From NCBI RefSeq assembly GCF_003857035.1, contig NZ_QGSY01000158.1:1-64000 (forward strand): DNA of 64,000 nt, written 5' to 3'. This document shows positions 46,045 to 55,148 of this stretch, one piece after another. The first letter of the stretch is position 1. Each line of letters begins with the position of its first letter. The position numbers and the translations under genes are program-made. The notes beneath the pieces are model-generated. The model did not search any database, was not told the origin of the DNA, and was given only the letters and a program-made list of their open reading frames with translations. The DNA is from Micromonospora arida (GTDB lineage Bacteria > Actinomycetota > Actinomycetes > Mycobacteriales > Micromonosporaceae).

Positions 46045-46472
46045 GGCGCTGCCTTCCCCTCACGCGTTCAGCGGTTCGGCGGCATACCCGCTGCGGTGGC
46101 GGATCACGCTCGCACGCTGCTGCTTTTCCTCCACGCGAGCGCGCTTCACGTCCGGCTTACCTGAACCTTAAGTTTGCCTTTGGTGGCGAACCGCGCCGAA
46201 AGTGTCGGCTACGACGGCGTGGTCCGATCCGTGCTCGGCTGCCACGCGTAGGCCCTGCTGGGAAGGTCGGCCGGCCGGACCGCCGCACCGTCCGTCGCCG
46301 AGGTCGCACTGAACGCTGTCTTAAGTGCCCTCATGAATGGGTTCCGGCCACCTTGAAGGGTCATGGGGCCTTGGTTACTTTGCCGTAGCAACCCCCTCAG
46401 GCAACAGTCGCCGCACCTGCCGCACCTGCCCGGTAGCAGCTTCCGGCGCTCATCAGAAATCGGGATTGGTAC
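46045..46472. other. Intergenic region, probable promoters, no gene
   Basis: 428 nt between the divergent DUF3040 and DUF1800 genes. Two AT-richer patches (46155-46200 with ACCTTAAGTTTGCC, and 46315-46400) probably hold the promoters, the second serving the DUF1800-ApbE operon. No hairpin or RNA motif that I recognise. Confidence 0.55.
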
Positions 46473-48548
46473 ATGGCCGACCAGAATGTGCCACCACGTC
46501 GACCGCGGGACGACCGCGGTTGGGACGGACATCAGCACCCCAGCGCTGACGGCTACGGCGACCCCCACACGCCCGCGCCGTACGGCTACGATTCGCCCCA
46601 CCCCTACCAGGGCGGCTACGCCGAGCAGACCGACCCGCGTGAGCAGTACGCCGGGCAGCCCGCGCCCGCCCCGCGCGGTCCGCAGTGGGTCGGCCCGGAA
46701 GGCCTTGGCCGTCCGGCCCCGGCACGACCTGCCGGCACCGGACTGCCCACCCTCGACGATGACGACGAGCCGGGTCGCAAGGTCGGCCGACGTAAGGCGA
46801 TGGTGGCCCTTGGCGGCACCGCCGCCGTCGTCGCCGGTGGCGCGGCGCTCGCCATGACCCCGCAGATCCGTGGCCTCTTCGGCGACGAGGCGGCCGGCGA
46901 CGCGACCGGCAGCACGCTGACCGACGGCACCGCGGCGCGGCCCAGCGGCCAGCAGCCCAGCACGGTGCGTACCTATACCGAGCAGAACGAAAGCTACATG
47001 GGTTCCCGGGCCGGTGAGGCGCTGAAGAAGAACGCGCCGGCCGGTGGGCGGACCTTCTCCGGCCCGGCAGCGGCCGCGGCGGCGACCAAGGTGACCGTGA
47101 AGACGGTGCTGGCCAAGGACCCGATCCTGCACCTGGCCCGGCGCACCACCTTCGGCGTGACGCCCGCGGTGATCGCCGACATCAAGCGCGATGGCATGGA
47201 CGCCTGGATCCGCGGCCAGCTGGACCCGGAGAAGTTGGAGCCGAGCAAGGGCGAGCTGAAGCTCGCCGAGCTGCCGACCCAGAAGCTCTCCGTGCAGCAG
47301 CTGCGCGACCAGCGGGACAAGCTCAACGATCAGGACGCCCAGCCGGAGCGGGAGATGGTCGACGCCACCATCGCCCGGCAGATCTGGTCCAAGCGCCAGC
47401 TGTTCGAGGTGATGGTCGACTTCTGGAACGACTTCCTGCACGTCGCCGCTGACTTCGACGGCGGCGAGGTGTACCGCAACTCGTTCGACCAGGACGTCGT
47501 GCGCAAGCACGCGCTGGGCAGCTACCCCGAGATGCTGGTGGCCGCGAACAAGCACCCGGCGCTGCTGATCTACCTGAACCAGAAGGACTCCCGCAAGGAC
47601 GCGATCAACGAGAACCTCGCCCGGGAGAACCTCGAGCTCTACTCGGTCGGCGTCGACGGTGGCTACAAGGAGCCGGACGTCCGCCAGGCCGCCATGCTCC
47701 AGACCGGCCGCGGCGTCCAGGACGGCAAGTACGTCTTCCGCCCCGAGCAGCACTACGTCGGCAAGGTGAAGATCCTCGGCTTCACCCACCCGAACAACTC
47801 GGCCGACCCGAAGAAGGCCGAAGCGGCGATCGACGCGTACATCACCTACATCGCGACGCACCCGTCGACCGCGAAGTACGTGGCGCAGAGCCTGGCCACC
47901 CGGTTCGTCTCGGACACCCCGCCGAAGTCCCTGGTGGACCGGCTGGCCAAGACGTACACCGCCAACAAGGGCATGATCAAGCCGGTCCTGATGACGCTGT
48001 TCTGCTCCTCGGAGTTCTGGGCCGGTGTGGGCCAGAAGGTGCGCCGGCCGATGGAGTACCTGGTCGCCACGTACCGCACCCTGGGTGTCTCGCCGGAGGC
48101 GTCGCCGAAGCACAACAACGGTGACAGCAAGCGCACCGCGTACGCCCGAGGGCTGCGCCAGATCCACGACAAGATGCGCGAGCTGGGCCAGTACCCGATG
48201 GGTCAGCCCACCCCGGACGGCTACCCGGACGTCTACGTCGCCTGGACCTCGGCCGGCGCCATGCTCAACGGCTGGAACGAGGCGGGCGAGATCCTCGCCG
48301 GCTACCGGACCACCTTCACGTACACGGCGCCGGAGAAGCTGGTCGCCAAGCCGCCGGCGACGGCCGGGGCGTACGTGGACGCGCTCTCCCTGCGGCTGGT
48401 GGGCCAGAAGCTGAGCACGCGGGAGAAGAACCTCATCCTCGGCGTGGCCGGTGTGGCGACGACCACCAAGGTCGACGCCACGTTCAACGGGGCCATCACC
48501 GCCGTCGCGCGGGCGATCCTCGCTTCCCCCCAGCACCACCTCCGGTGA
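46473..48548 (+). CDS. DUF1800 family exported protein
   Basis: 691 aa. A Gly/Pro/Tyr-rich cytoplasmic N-terminus (1-105) precedes GRRKAMVALGGTAAVVAGGAALAM, a twin-arginine-like signal or membrane anchor. From about 205 (DPILHLARRTTFGVTPAVIADI) the DUF1800 domain runs to the end, with MVDFWNDFLHV and NENLARENLELYSVGVDGGYKEPDVRQAA as its core. The family has no known activity and is typically encoded next to DUF1501. First of five tightly packed genes; its stop overlaps a GTG of the next gene. Confidence 0.92.
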   Translation: MADQNVPPRRPRDDRGWDGHQHPSADGYGDPHTPAPYGYDSPHPYQGGYAEQTDPREQYAGQPAPAPRGPQWVGPEGLGRPAPARPAGTGLPTLDDDDEPGRKVGRRKAMVALGGTAAVVAGGAALAMTPQIRGLFGDEAAGDATGSTLTDGTAARPSGQQPSTVRTYTEQNESYMGSRAGEALKKNAPAGGRTFSGPAAAAAATKVTVKTVLAKDPILHLARRTTFGVTPAVIADIKRDGMDAWIRGQLDPEKLEPSKGELKLAELPTQKLSVQQLRDQRDKLNDQDAQPEREMVDATIARQIWSKRQLFEVMVDFWNDFLHVAADFDGGEVYRNSFDQDVVRKHALGSYPEMLVAANKHPALLIYLNQKDSRKDAINENLARENLELYSVGVDGGYKEPDVRQAAMLQTGRGVQDGKYVFRPEQHYVGKVKILGFTHPNNSADPKKAEAAIDAYITYIATHPSTAKYVAQSLATRFVSDTPPKSLVDRLAKTYTANKGMIKPVLMTLFCSSEFWAGVGQKVRRPMEYLVATYRTLGVSPEASPKHNNGDSKRTAYARGLRQIHDKMRELGQYPMGQPTPDGYPDVYVAWTSAGAMLNGWNEAGEILAGYRTTFTYTAPEKLVAKPPATAGAYVDALSLRLVGQKLSTREKNLILGVAGVATTTKVDATFNGAITAVARAILASPQHHLR

Positions 48549-48556
48549 GGCACCCG

Positions 48557-49939
48557 ATGGAGAAGACTGTGTACAACTCTTTCCCCCTGCACCCCGAATG
48601 CCCCGACGTGCGACGGCTGGCCGACAACCCGGCCGAGGCGTTGCTGCGCGCCGAGGCGGACATCGTCGCCGCCGAGAACGCCGCCGAGTTCGACAGGTAC
48701 CGCACCCTGGAGAACCTGGAGGAGGCCCAGCAGGACGGTCGCGGCGTGACCCGGCGGACCTTCGTCGCCGGTGCCGCGGCCACCGCCACCGCGCTGGCCA
48801 CCGCCCAGTTCGTCACCACCTCGGCGTCGTTCGCGGCGACCAAGACCGGCACCCTGATCCACGTCTTCCTCTACGGCGGGCTGGACGGCCTGAGCCTGAT
48901 CGCGCCGGACAACGACGCGGTGCTCAACAAGGCCCGGCCCGACCTGCTGCTCGGCAACGACTCGCTGGCCCTGGGCCGCGGCTTCAAGCTGACCGGCGCG
49001 TTCAAGCCGTTGGAGAAGTGGCTCACGGCCGGTCAGCTGGGCTTCATCCCGGCGGTCTCCGACGAGCGGCTGTCCCGCAGCCACTTCCAGGCCGCGGACG
49101 CCTGCAACCTGGGCGGGCTGCCCAACGAGACCGGCGGCCGGGGTTGGCTCGACGGTCTGGTCGACAACCTGGGCAAGGGCACCGCGTTCCGCAGCGTCGG
49201 CGTCGGCAGCACGCTGCCCCGCTCGCTGGTCGGCAACAACGGCGCCATCTCGCTGAACAGCGTGGGCTCGCTGCGCCTCAACGGTGACGAGCGGTTCCGG
49301 GCCGCCACCGAGAAGGCGATCAAGGGGCTCTTCACCGGGATCAACCACCCGGTCGAGGAGGCCGTGCAGGAGGGCATGGGCGCCCTGGCCACCGCGCAGA
49401 AGCTCGCCGCCAAGCCGTACCAGCCCGCTGAGGGCGTCACGTACGAGGGTGTCGGCCGGGCGTTCCAGCAACTCGCCCAGCTGATCAAGGGCGGCGCCAA
49501 CGTGCGGGTCGCCACTGTCGGCATGGGCGGCTACGACACCCACGAGAACCAGGGCACCCGCGAGGGCGGCCAGCTGTACCGCCGGTTGAACGAGCTGGCC
49601 AGCGCCATGGCGGCCTTCTTCACCGACCTCGGCCCGAAGGCCGCCGACGTGACGATCATGGTGTCCAGCGAGTTCGGCCGTCGGGTCGGCTCCAACGGCG
49701 GCGGCACCGACCACGGGCACGGCGGGGTGGTCACCGTTCTCTCCGGCAAGAAGCTGGCCGGTTCGCTGCTCGGCACGTGGAACGGCCTGGACAAGCTGGA
49801 CTCCGGCGACGTGCCGGAGTACAACAACATGTTCAACGTCTACGGCGCGGTGGCGCAGGGCCGGTTCGGGCTCACCAACGCGGAGGTCGACAAGGTCTTC
49901 CCCCGCCAGAAGTACGCCCCGATGAAGCTGTACGCGTGA
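48557..49939 (+). CDS. DUF1501 family Tat-exported protein
   Basis: 460 aa from the ATG at 48557, which has GGTGAGG upstream (an alternative GTG at 48545 overlaps the previous stop). A Tat signal TRRTFVAGAAATATALATAQF lies at about residues 67-87 after an unusual cytoplasmic N-terminus. The mature domain is of the alkaline-phosphatase/sulfatase-like fold: HVFLYGGLDGLSLIAP, MGGYDTHENQG, MVSSEFGRRVGSNGGGTDHGHGG with possible metal ligands. No enzymatic activity is established for DUF1501. Coupled to the reductase gene by GTGA overlap. Confidence 0.92.
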   Translation: MEKTVYNSFPLHPECPDVRRLADNPAEALLRAEADIVAAENAAEFDRYRTLENLEEAQQDGRGVTRRTFVAGAAATATALATAQFVTTSASFAATKTGTLIHVFLYGGLDGLSLIAPDNDAVLNKARPDLLLGNDSLALGRGFKLTGAFKPLEKWLTAGQLGFIPAVSDERLSRSHFQAADACNLGGLPNETGGRGWLDGLVDNLGKGTAFRSVGVGSTLPRSLVGNNGAISLNSVGSLRLNGDERFRAATEKAIKGLFTGINHPVEEAVQEGMGALATAQKLAAKPYQPAEGVTYEGVGRAFQQLAQLIKGGANVRVATVGMGGYDTHENQGTREGGQLYRRLNELASAMAAFFTDLGPKAADVTIMVSSEFGRRVGSNGGGTDHGHGGVVTVLSGKKLAGSLLGTWNGLDKLDSGDVPEYNNMFNVYGAVAQGRFGLTNAEVDKVFPRQKYAPMKLYA

Positions 49940-51354
49940 CGCATTCGCACACCCACGCCGCCGGCCGTCGTACCGGGACCTCGTCCCGGTATGGCGGCCG
50001 GTCGGCTGCGCCCGTACCCCCGCAGATCCCGGACCGGCGCGGACCCGGCGGCCGACGGCTGCTCGGCGTACTGCTCCTGGTCGGCCTGCTCGCCAGCGTG
50101 CTGCCGTGGTGGTTGGGCACCCCCGCCGGATCGCTGCGCAGCACCGCGGCCACCGTCACCGCGGCCGGCCGGATCACCGGCCTGATCGCCGGCTACCTGC
50201 TGCTGGTGCAGGTGCTGATGATGAGCCGACTGCCGGTGCTGGAACGGTGGATCGGCGGCGAGCACATGGCCCGCTGGCACCGGGACATCGGCGCCACCCT
50301 GCTGGTCACCGTGCTGGCACACATGTCGCTGATCCTGGTCGGCTACGCCGACCTGCGTAACCAGTCGATCCTCGCCGAGGTCGGCACGTTGCTCGGCGAC
50401 TACGAGGACATGCTCTCGGCGTTCGTCGCCACCGGCATCATGATGCTTGTCGGGTTCAGCAGCATCCGGGCGATCCGGCGAGCACTGCCCTACGAGCTGT
50501 GGCACCTGCTGCACCTGTCCAGCTACCTGATCCTGCTGCTCGGCTTCGGCCACCAGTTCACCCACGGCGCGCAGCTGTACAAGCCCGGCCCGGTGCGCAC
50601 CGGCTGGATCGCGCTCTACCTGCTGGTGATCGCCGCCCTGCTCTGGGGCCGCGTGATCGCCCCGGTGGCGTTCAACCTGCGCTACAAGCTGCGGGTCGCC
50701 GACGTGGTGGCCGAGAGCCCGGACACCATCTCCATCTACCTCACCGGGGAGCGGCTCGGCCGGCTGGCGATGCTCGGCGGCCAACACTTCCGCTGGCGGT
50801 TCCTCACCCGGGGCTGCTGGTGGCAGTCGCACCCGTTCTCCGTCTCCGCCGCCGCCAACGGGCGCTGGCTGCGGGTCACCGTCAAGGTGGTCGGCACCCA
50901 CACCGCCGACCTGCGCGACCTGGAGCCGGGCACCCGGGTCTGGGCCGAAGGCCCGTCGGGGACCTTCACCGCCGCGCACCGGCTCCGCGAGCGGGCGCTG
51001 CTGATCGCCGGCGGCAGCGGCATCACACCGATCCGGGCGATGCTGGAGGAGTTGCCGCCGGGCGCCGCGCTGATCTACCGGGCCCGCACACCGGCCGACG
51101 TGCTGCTCAGCCGCGAGTTGGACTGGCTGGCCCAGGAACGCGACACCTCCGTCTGGTACGTCATCGGCTCCCGCGACGACCCCGGCCCCCGCCAACTGAT
51201 GAGCCCCGACGGGCTGCGGCAACTGGTGCCCGACGTGGCCCGGCGCGACGTCTACCTGTGCGGGCCGCCCGGTCTGGTGGAACAGTCGGTGCGTGCGCTG
51301 CGGCGGGCCGGCGTGCCCCGACGGCAGATCCACCTGGCCACGTTCGAGCTGTAG
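49936..51354 (+). CDS. Ferric reductase-like transmembrane flavoprotein
   Basis: 472 aa. Five or six membrane helices between about 40 and 240 with His pairs that can hold heme (HMARWHRDIG ... LAHMSL; LWHLLHLSSYLI ... GFGHQFTH). Then an FNR-type module: FAD site WQSHPFSVSAA, NAD(P)H site LLIAGGSGITPIRAML and terminal VYLCGPPGLVEQ. It should move electrons from NAD(P)H via FAD and heme across the membrane. GTG start overlapping the DUF1501 stop. Confidence 0.92.
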   Translation: MTHSHTHAAGRRTGTSSRYGGRSAAPVPPQIPDRRGPGGRRLLGVLLLVGLLASVLPWWLGTPAGSLRSTAATVTAAGRITGLIAGYLLLVQVLMMSRLPVLERWIGGEHMARWHRDIGATLLVTVLAHMSLILVGYADLRNQSILAEVGTLLGDYEDMLSAFVATGIMMLVGFSSIRAIRRALPYELWHLLHLSSYLILLLGFGHQFTHGAQLYKPGPVRTGWIALYLLVIAALLWGRVIAPVAFNLRYKLRVADVVAESPDTISIYLTGERLGRLAMLGGQHFRWRFLTRGCWWQSHPFSVSAAANGRWLRVTVKVVGTHTADLRDLEPGTRVWAEGPSGTFTAAHRLRERALLIAGGSGITPIRAMLEELPPGAALIYRARTPADVLLSRELDWLAQERDTSVWYVIGSRDDPGPRQLMSPDGLRQLVPDVARRDVYLCGPPGLVEQSVRALRRAGVPRRQIHLATFEL

Positions 51355-51367
51355 GAAGGGCATCCCC

Positions 51368-51946
51368 ATGCGTCGCGCGCTCCTCGCGATCACCGGCCTG
51401 GCCGCCAGCACCACCGCGCTGGTGGTGTTCAAGGGCTCGCCGGGCACCAGCCAGGTCGCCCAGAACCTGCCCACCGCCCAGCCGGTCAACCCCACCCCGC
51501 AGGATGTCGAGCCGAGCGCCGACCCGTCGGGCGTGGCACCGAAGCCATCGGTGACAGCCGACGCGCCCACGTCGCCCAAACCCACCAAGAGCACCGCCCG
51601 TCCGTCCGGCACCCGGACCACCACGAAGGCCGCACCCCGGACCACCACCAAGGCACCCCAGTCGACCACCCGCCGGGTCACCGGCAACGGCTTCGACAAC
51701 GAGTACGGGTACGTGCAGGTGCAGATCGTCGTCTCGGGTAACCGGATCGTCGAGGCCGTCGCGCTGTCGCTGCCCAGCGGGGGTGAATCCGACATCCACA
51801 GCGGCGACGTCCGCGACAGCTACGACGGCAGGGGCGGCGAGGTGGTGCAGAAGCAGAACGCCAACCTCAACACCGTCTCCGGGGCCACCGAGACCAGCAA
51901 CTCCTACAAGCAGTCGCTGCGGTCCGCCATCGAGCAGGCATTCTGA
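51368..51946 (+). CDS. FMN-binding domain protein (covalent flavin carrier)
   Basis: 192 aa, ATG at 51368. An N-terminal signal or anchor helix (1-22), a Pro/Thr/Lys-rich linker (about 35-105) and a C-terminal FMN_bind domain with the flavinylation motif SGATETSNSYKQSL, where the Thr of SGAT is the expected attachment point for FMN. Together with the following apbE gene it forms a classic flavinylated electron carrier outside the membrane. Confidence 0.92.
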   Translation: MRRALLAITGLAASTTALVVFKGSPGTSQVAQNLPTAQPVNPTPQDVEPSADPSGVAPKPSVTADAPTSPKPTKSTARPSGTRTTTKAAPRTTTKAPQSTTRRVTGNGFDNEYGYVQVQIVVSGNRIVEAVALSLPSGGESDIHSGDVRDSYDGRGGEVVQKQNANLNTVSGATETSNSYKQSLRSAIEQAF

Positions 51947-51947
51947 C

Positions 51948-52718
51948 GTGCGGGCCACGCTGACCCGACCCGGGCTGTGCCGGGTCGAACAGATCATGGG
52001 TACGGCGATCACCCTGGACCTCGCCGACGACCTGCCACCGGCGACCCTGCGCGAGCTGGCCGACGACGTCTTCGCCTGGATGCGCGAGGTGGACGCGCGG
52101 TTCAGCACCTACAAGCCGGACAGCGAGGTGTGCCGCTTCGACCGGGGTGAGGTGCTGCTCTCCGAGGCGTCCGCGGACCTGCGGTACGTGCTGGAGACCT
52201 GCGCCGACCTGTGGGGCGCCACCGACGGGTTCTTCGACGCGTACGCCACCGGTCGGCTCGACCCGTCCGGCTTCGTCAAGGGCTGGGCCGCCCAGGTCGC
52301 CTCGGACCGCCTCGTCGCCGCCGGTGCCGTCAACCACTGCGTGAACGCCGGCGGCGACGTACGGGTGCGAGGTCTGTCGCCGTCCGGTGAGCCGTGGCGC
52401 ATCGGCATCCGGCACCCGTGGGACGCGATGGCGGCCTGCCTGGTGCTCAGCGGGACCGACCTGGCCGTGGCCACGTCCGGCGTGTACGAGCGGGGCCGGC
52501 ACGTGCTGGACCCTCGCCGAGGCGCACCGGCCAGTGGGCTGCGCTCGGTGACTGTGGTCGGCACCGACCTCGGGTTGGCCGACGCGTACGCCACCGCCGC
52601 CCTCGCCATGGGCACCCCCGGCCTCAACTGGCTGGCCCGCCTGGACGACCACACCCACGCGGTGATAACCGACAACGCCCGCCAGTACCACTCCGTCGAC
52701 CTCCCGCTGACCGACTAG
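51948..52718 (+). CDS. apbE: FAD:protein FMN transferase
   Basis: 256 aa. Attaches FMN from FAD to a Thr/Ser of the carrier. Motifs: RVEQIMGTAITLDL, VDARFSTYKPDSEV, LDPSGFVKGWAAQ, VNAGGDVRVRG and ATSGVYERGRHVLDP. No signal peptide or lipobox, so the protein seems cytoplasmic, or the start lacks an export signal. GTG start 1 nt after the previous stop; last gene of the operon. Confidence 0.93.
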   Translation: MRATLTRPGLCRVEQIMGTAITLDLADDLPPATLRELADDVFAWMREVDARFSTYKPDSEVCRFDRGEVLLSEASADLRYVLETCADLWGATDGFFDAYATGRLDPSGFVKGWAAQVASDRLVAAGAVNHCVNAGGDVRVRGLSPSGEPWRIGIRHPWDAMAACLVLSGTDLAVATSGVYERGRHVLDPRRGAPASGLRSVTVVGTDLGLADAYATAALAMGTPGLNWLARLDDHTHAVITDNARQYHSVDLPLTD

Positions 52719-52876
52719 CGGAGAGGACGGTGGGTGCCGGCTGGGCGGGAGCCGGTGGGGCGTGGGCGGCCGGGGCGGGACCCGGCCGGTCGGGTGCCGG
52801 CCCAGCGGCGCCCCGGGTGGCTGCGCCGGGGCGGCTCGGTGCCGCCGGGGTGAGGCGCTCTGTCGTTGGTGGACAT
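52715..52876 (-). CDS. Possible small basic protein
   Basis: A 53-aa frame (STNDRAPHPGGTEPPRR then RPAGSRPGRPRPTGSRPAG repeats) with GGGGGA just before its ATG. Very Pro/Arg/Gly-rich and without a domain; may be spurious. Otherwise 52719-52981 holds nothing I can support. Confidence 0.25.
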   Translation of the reverse strand: MSTNDRAPHPGGTEPPRRSHPGRRWAGTRPAGSRPGRPRPTGSRPAGTHRPLR

Positions 52877-52981
52877 CGTTCCCCCGTTCGTGGCGCGCGT
52901 TCGCACCGTCCCCCTGTCAACGAGGACCGACGCCTCGGCGACGCTGTCGGGCACCGGATCGAATCGTCGACCGGGCCGGTT

Positions 52982-53653
52982 TCACATGCCTCGTCGGGGC
53001 AGCGGCAGGTGACCGGGGAGCAGGTCGGGGGCGAGCGTCACCCCGGCGGCGCGCAGCGCACCGATCAACGTGTTCTGCACGAGGTACGAATCCGGAAGCT
53101 GCCAGCGCGCCTGCTCCGGGGCGACCGCCCAGCGGACCGTGCCCTCCGGCAGCCGGGTGGGCGGCGCGGGGATCCACGAGCCCAGCCCGTGCCGGACCAC
53201 GTGGAAGCAGTGCTCCAACTCCGGCCGCAGCGGATCGCCGGGGCGGACCAGGAACATCCACCGCCCGGTGGGCGTGACCAGCACCGGTCCGCGTACGCCG
53301 GTGCCGGCCGGGTGGATCTGAACGGCGTCGAGCACGTGCCGGCCGAGGTGGGCGGGCACCTCCAGCACGTCGAAGGCCCGGCCGGTGGGCAGCAGCACCC
53401 CGTGTGGTCGGCTCCGCCACCAGGTCGCCACCCGGGCCGGGTCGGCGCTGGCGGCCAGCTCCCAGTTCTCCAGGGCGGGGTGGCAGCCCACCGTGGGGCA
53501 GCCGGCCCGGCCGCAGACGAAGCGGCTGCGGGCCAGACAGGCACCCGGGGTGACGTCCCAGCCGTGTACGGCGTACCGGATGGCGACCCGGCGCAGCCGG
53601 ACCCGCTCCAGCGGCGACAGTTCGGCAACGCGCGGTACGACATTCCCCCACAT
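52982..53653 (-). CDS. Prim-Pol-like protein with altered catalytic site
   Basis: 223 aa from the ATG at 53651-53653 (AGAGGAG 8-9 nt upstream). The sequence ALRYAVHGWDVTPG-type start, the CGRAGCPTVGCHPA cysteine cluster and PARVATWWRSRPHGVLLPTGRAFDVLEVP follow the N-terminus of bifunctional DNA primase/polymerase (PF09250-like) proteins of actinobacteria. Where active members have Asp-x-Asp, this one reads LEVP, so catalysis is doubtful. Divergent from the XRE gene across a region with a palindrome. Domain call is from pattern. Confidence 0.7.
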   Translation of the reverse strand: MWGNVVPRVAELSPLERVRLRRVAIRYAVHGWDVTPGACLARSRFVCGRAGCPTVGCHPALENWELAASADPARVATWWRSRPHGVLLPTGRAFDVLEVPAHLGRHVLDAVQIHPAGTGVRGPVLVTPTGRWMFLVRPGDPLRPELEHCFHVVRHGLGSWIPAPPTRLPEGTVRWAVAPEQARWQLPDSYLVQNTLIGALRAAGVTLAPDLLPGHLPLPRRGM

Positions 53654-53750
53654 GTGTGCCAACTCCTCTCGTCGGGCCCGGCGTTCGCCAGGTCGCATGT
53701 AGAGCACCGTCACTGCCGTAACCCACGATCGTTGAGGTTGACGAACGGCT

Positions 53751-53765
53751 CGTGCAACTTGCACG
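53751..53765. promoter_or_regulatory. Palindromic operator candidate (CGTGCAA-C-TTGCACG)
   Basis: A perfect 15-bp palindrome in the 249-nt divergent region between the Prim-Pol-like and XRE genes, in an AT-richer stretch. Further GTAC-containing half-sites follow at 53785-53800. A natural binding site for the XRE regulator. Confidence 0.45.
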
Positions 53766-53902
53766 AAAAGTACGAGGACTGGCTGTACGGCTGACGTACA
53801 TCCTGTGCGACCAGGCAAAACCTGAAGATGAACGGCAAGTCGCCGCACCCGCGGACATCGCCCCGACTCGATTGGTCGTCGGTGGCAGGGGAGGATGGGG
53901 AG

Positions 53903-55132
53903 ATGGACGAGCTACCCATAGGACGGCGAGTGGCCTACTGGCGGGGGCGACGCAAGATGTCGCAGCAGGTCTTCGCGGACCGGCTGGGCAAGTCCAAGAG
54001 CTGGGTGGACAAGGTCGAACGCGGCGTCCGACGGTTGGACAAGTTCTCCGTCCTCTACGAGATCGCCGACATCCTCCAGATGGACGTCCAGCTGCTGATG
54101 GGCAAGGACCCGGAGCGGCGCGCCGACGCCCTCAACTGCATCGACCAGGTCGAGGTGCAGGAGATCCGGGCGGCGCTGGAACGCTACGACTCGATGAGCG
54201 CGTACTTCGACGCGGCGCCGTACCCGCCGCCGATGGACGACATGCGCAAGGCCGTCAACCACGCCTGGCTCACCTACCAGTACGGCCGCTACGGGATGCT
54301 CACCCGGGCGCTGCCGAAGCTGCTGCGCGACGCCCAGGCGGCCGACGCCGCCTACGGCGGTGAGCAGGCCGCCGAGGCGGCCCACCTGCTCGGCCAGGTC
54401 TACCAGATCGCCTCCTCGGTGCTGCGCAAGCTCGGCGAGTGCGAGCTCGCCTGGTTGGCCGCCGACCGGTCGATGGCGGTGGCCCAGCGGGCCGACGACC
54501 CGCTGCTCGCCGGGATCGCGACCACTCGGGTGTGCAACGCCCTGGTCGCCATGGGGCGGGCCCGCCCAGCGCTGGAGCTGAACGTCCAGATCGCCAACCG
54601 GCTGGCACCGGGTGGGAGCAACGCGGTCTCGCCGGCCCGCCTCTCCGTCTACGGGATGCTGCTGCTCCAGGGGGCCATGGCCGCGTCCCGCATCGGTGAC
54701 TCGGCCAGCGTCGACGACCTGATCAACTGCGCGCAGGAGGCCGCCACCCTGCTCGGCGGCGACCACAACCACTACTGGACGTCGTTCGGCCCCACCAACG
54801 TCGAGCTGCACCGGGCCGCCGCCGCGGTGGAGCTGGGCGACGGGGGGCGGGCCGTGGAGGTGCACCAGCTGCGCATCGCGGAGCCCGCCTTCAACGCGCT
54901 GCTGCCCGAGCGCCGCGCCCACCACCTGCTCGACATCGCCCGCGGGTACGCCCAGATAGGTGACGTGGCGAACGCCGGCGAGATGCTGCTGCTCGGTGAT
55001 CGGCTCGCCCCGTCGGAGATCCGCTGCCGGCCGATCGCGCACGAGGTGATGTCCGACATCCTCCGTCGCACACGTGGTGCGCCGCCTTCTCCGGTAGCGG
55101 AGTTGGCTGAGCACATGGGAGTAGGGGTATGA
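53903..55132 (+). CDS. XRE family regulator with TPR-like C-terminal domain
   Basis: 409 aa from the ATG at 53903 (GGGGAGGATGGGGAG upstream). HTH at about 10-60: GRRVAYWRGRRKMSQQVFADRLGKSKSWVDKVERGVRRLD. The rest is all-helical, with TPR-like repeats (YGRYGMLTRALPKLLRDAQ; AAHLLGQVYQIASSVLRKLG; AELAWLAADRSMAVAQ-type), as in regulators that sense peptides or small ligands. Followed by the flavoprotein gene after 16 nt. Confidence 0.9.
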   Translation: MDELPIGRRVAYWRGRRKMSQQVFADRLGKSKSWVDKVERGVRRLDKFSVLYEIADILQMDVQLLMGKDPERRADALNCIDQVEVQEIRAALERYDSMSAYFDAAPYPPPMDDMRKAVNHAWLTYQYGRYGMLTRALPKLLRDAQAADAAYGGEQAAEAAHLLGQVYQIASSVLRKLGECELAWLAADRSMAVAQRADDPLLAGIATTRVCNALVAMGRARPALELNVQIANRLAPGGSNAVSPARLSVYGMLLLQGAMAASRIGDSASVDDLINCAQEAATLLGGDHNHYWTSFGPTNVELHRAAAAVELGDGGRAVEVHQLRIAEPAFNALLPERRAHHLLDIARGYAQIGDVANAGEMLLLGDRLAPSEIRCRPIAHEVMSDILRRTRGAPPSPVAELAEHMGVGV

Positions 55133-55148
55133 GCGCGGAGCCGGTCTG

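Noticed and set aside
46209-48539. A long minus-strand frame opposite DUF1800 (over 770 codons).
   Set aside because: Same antisense effect; no ribosome site or domain, and the plus-strand gene is clear and in an operon.
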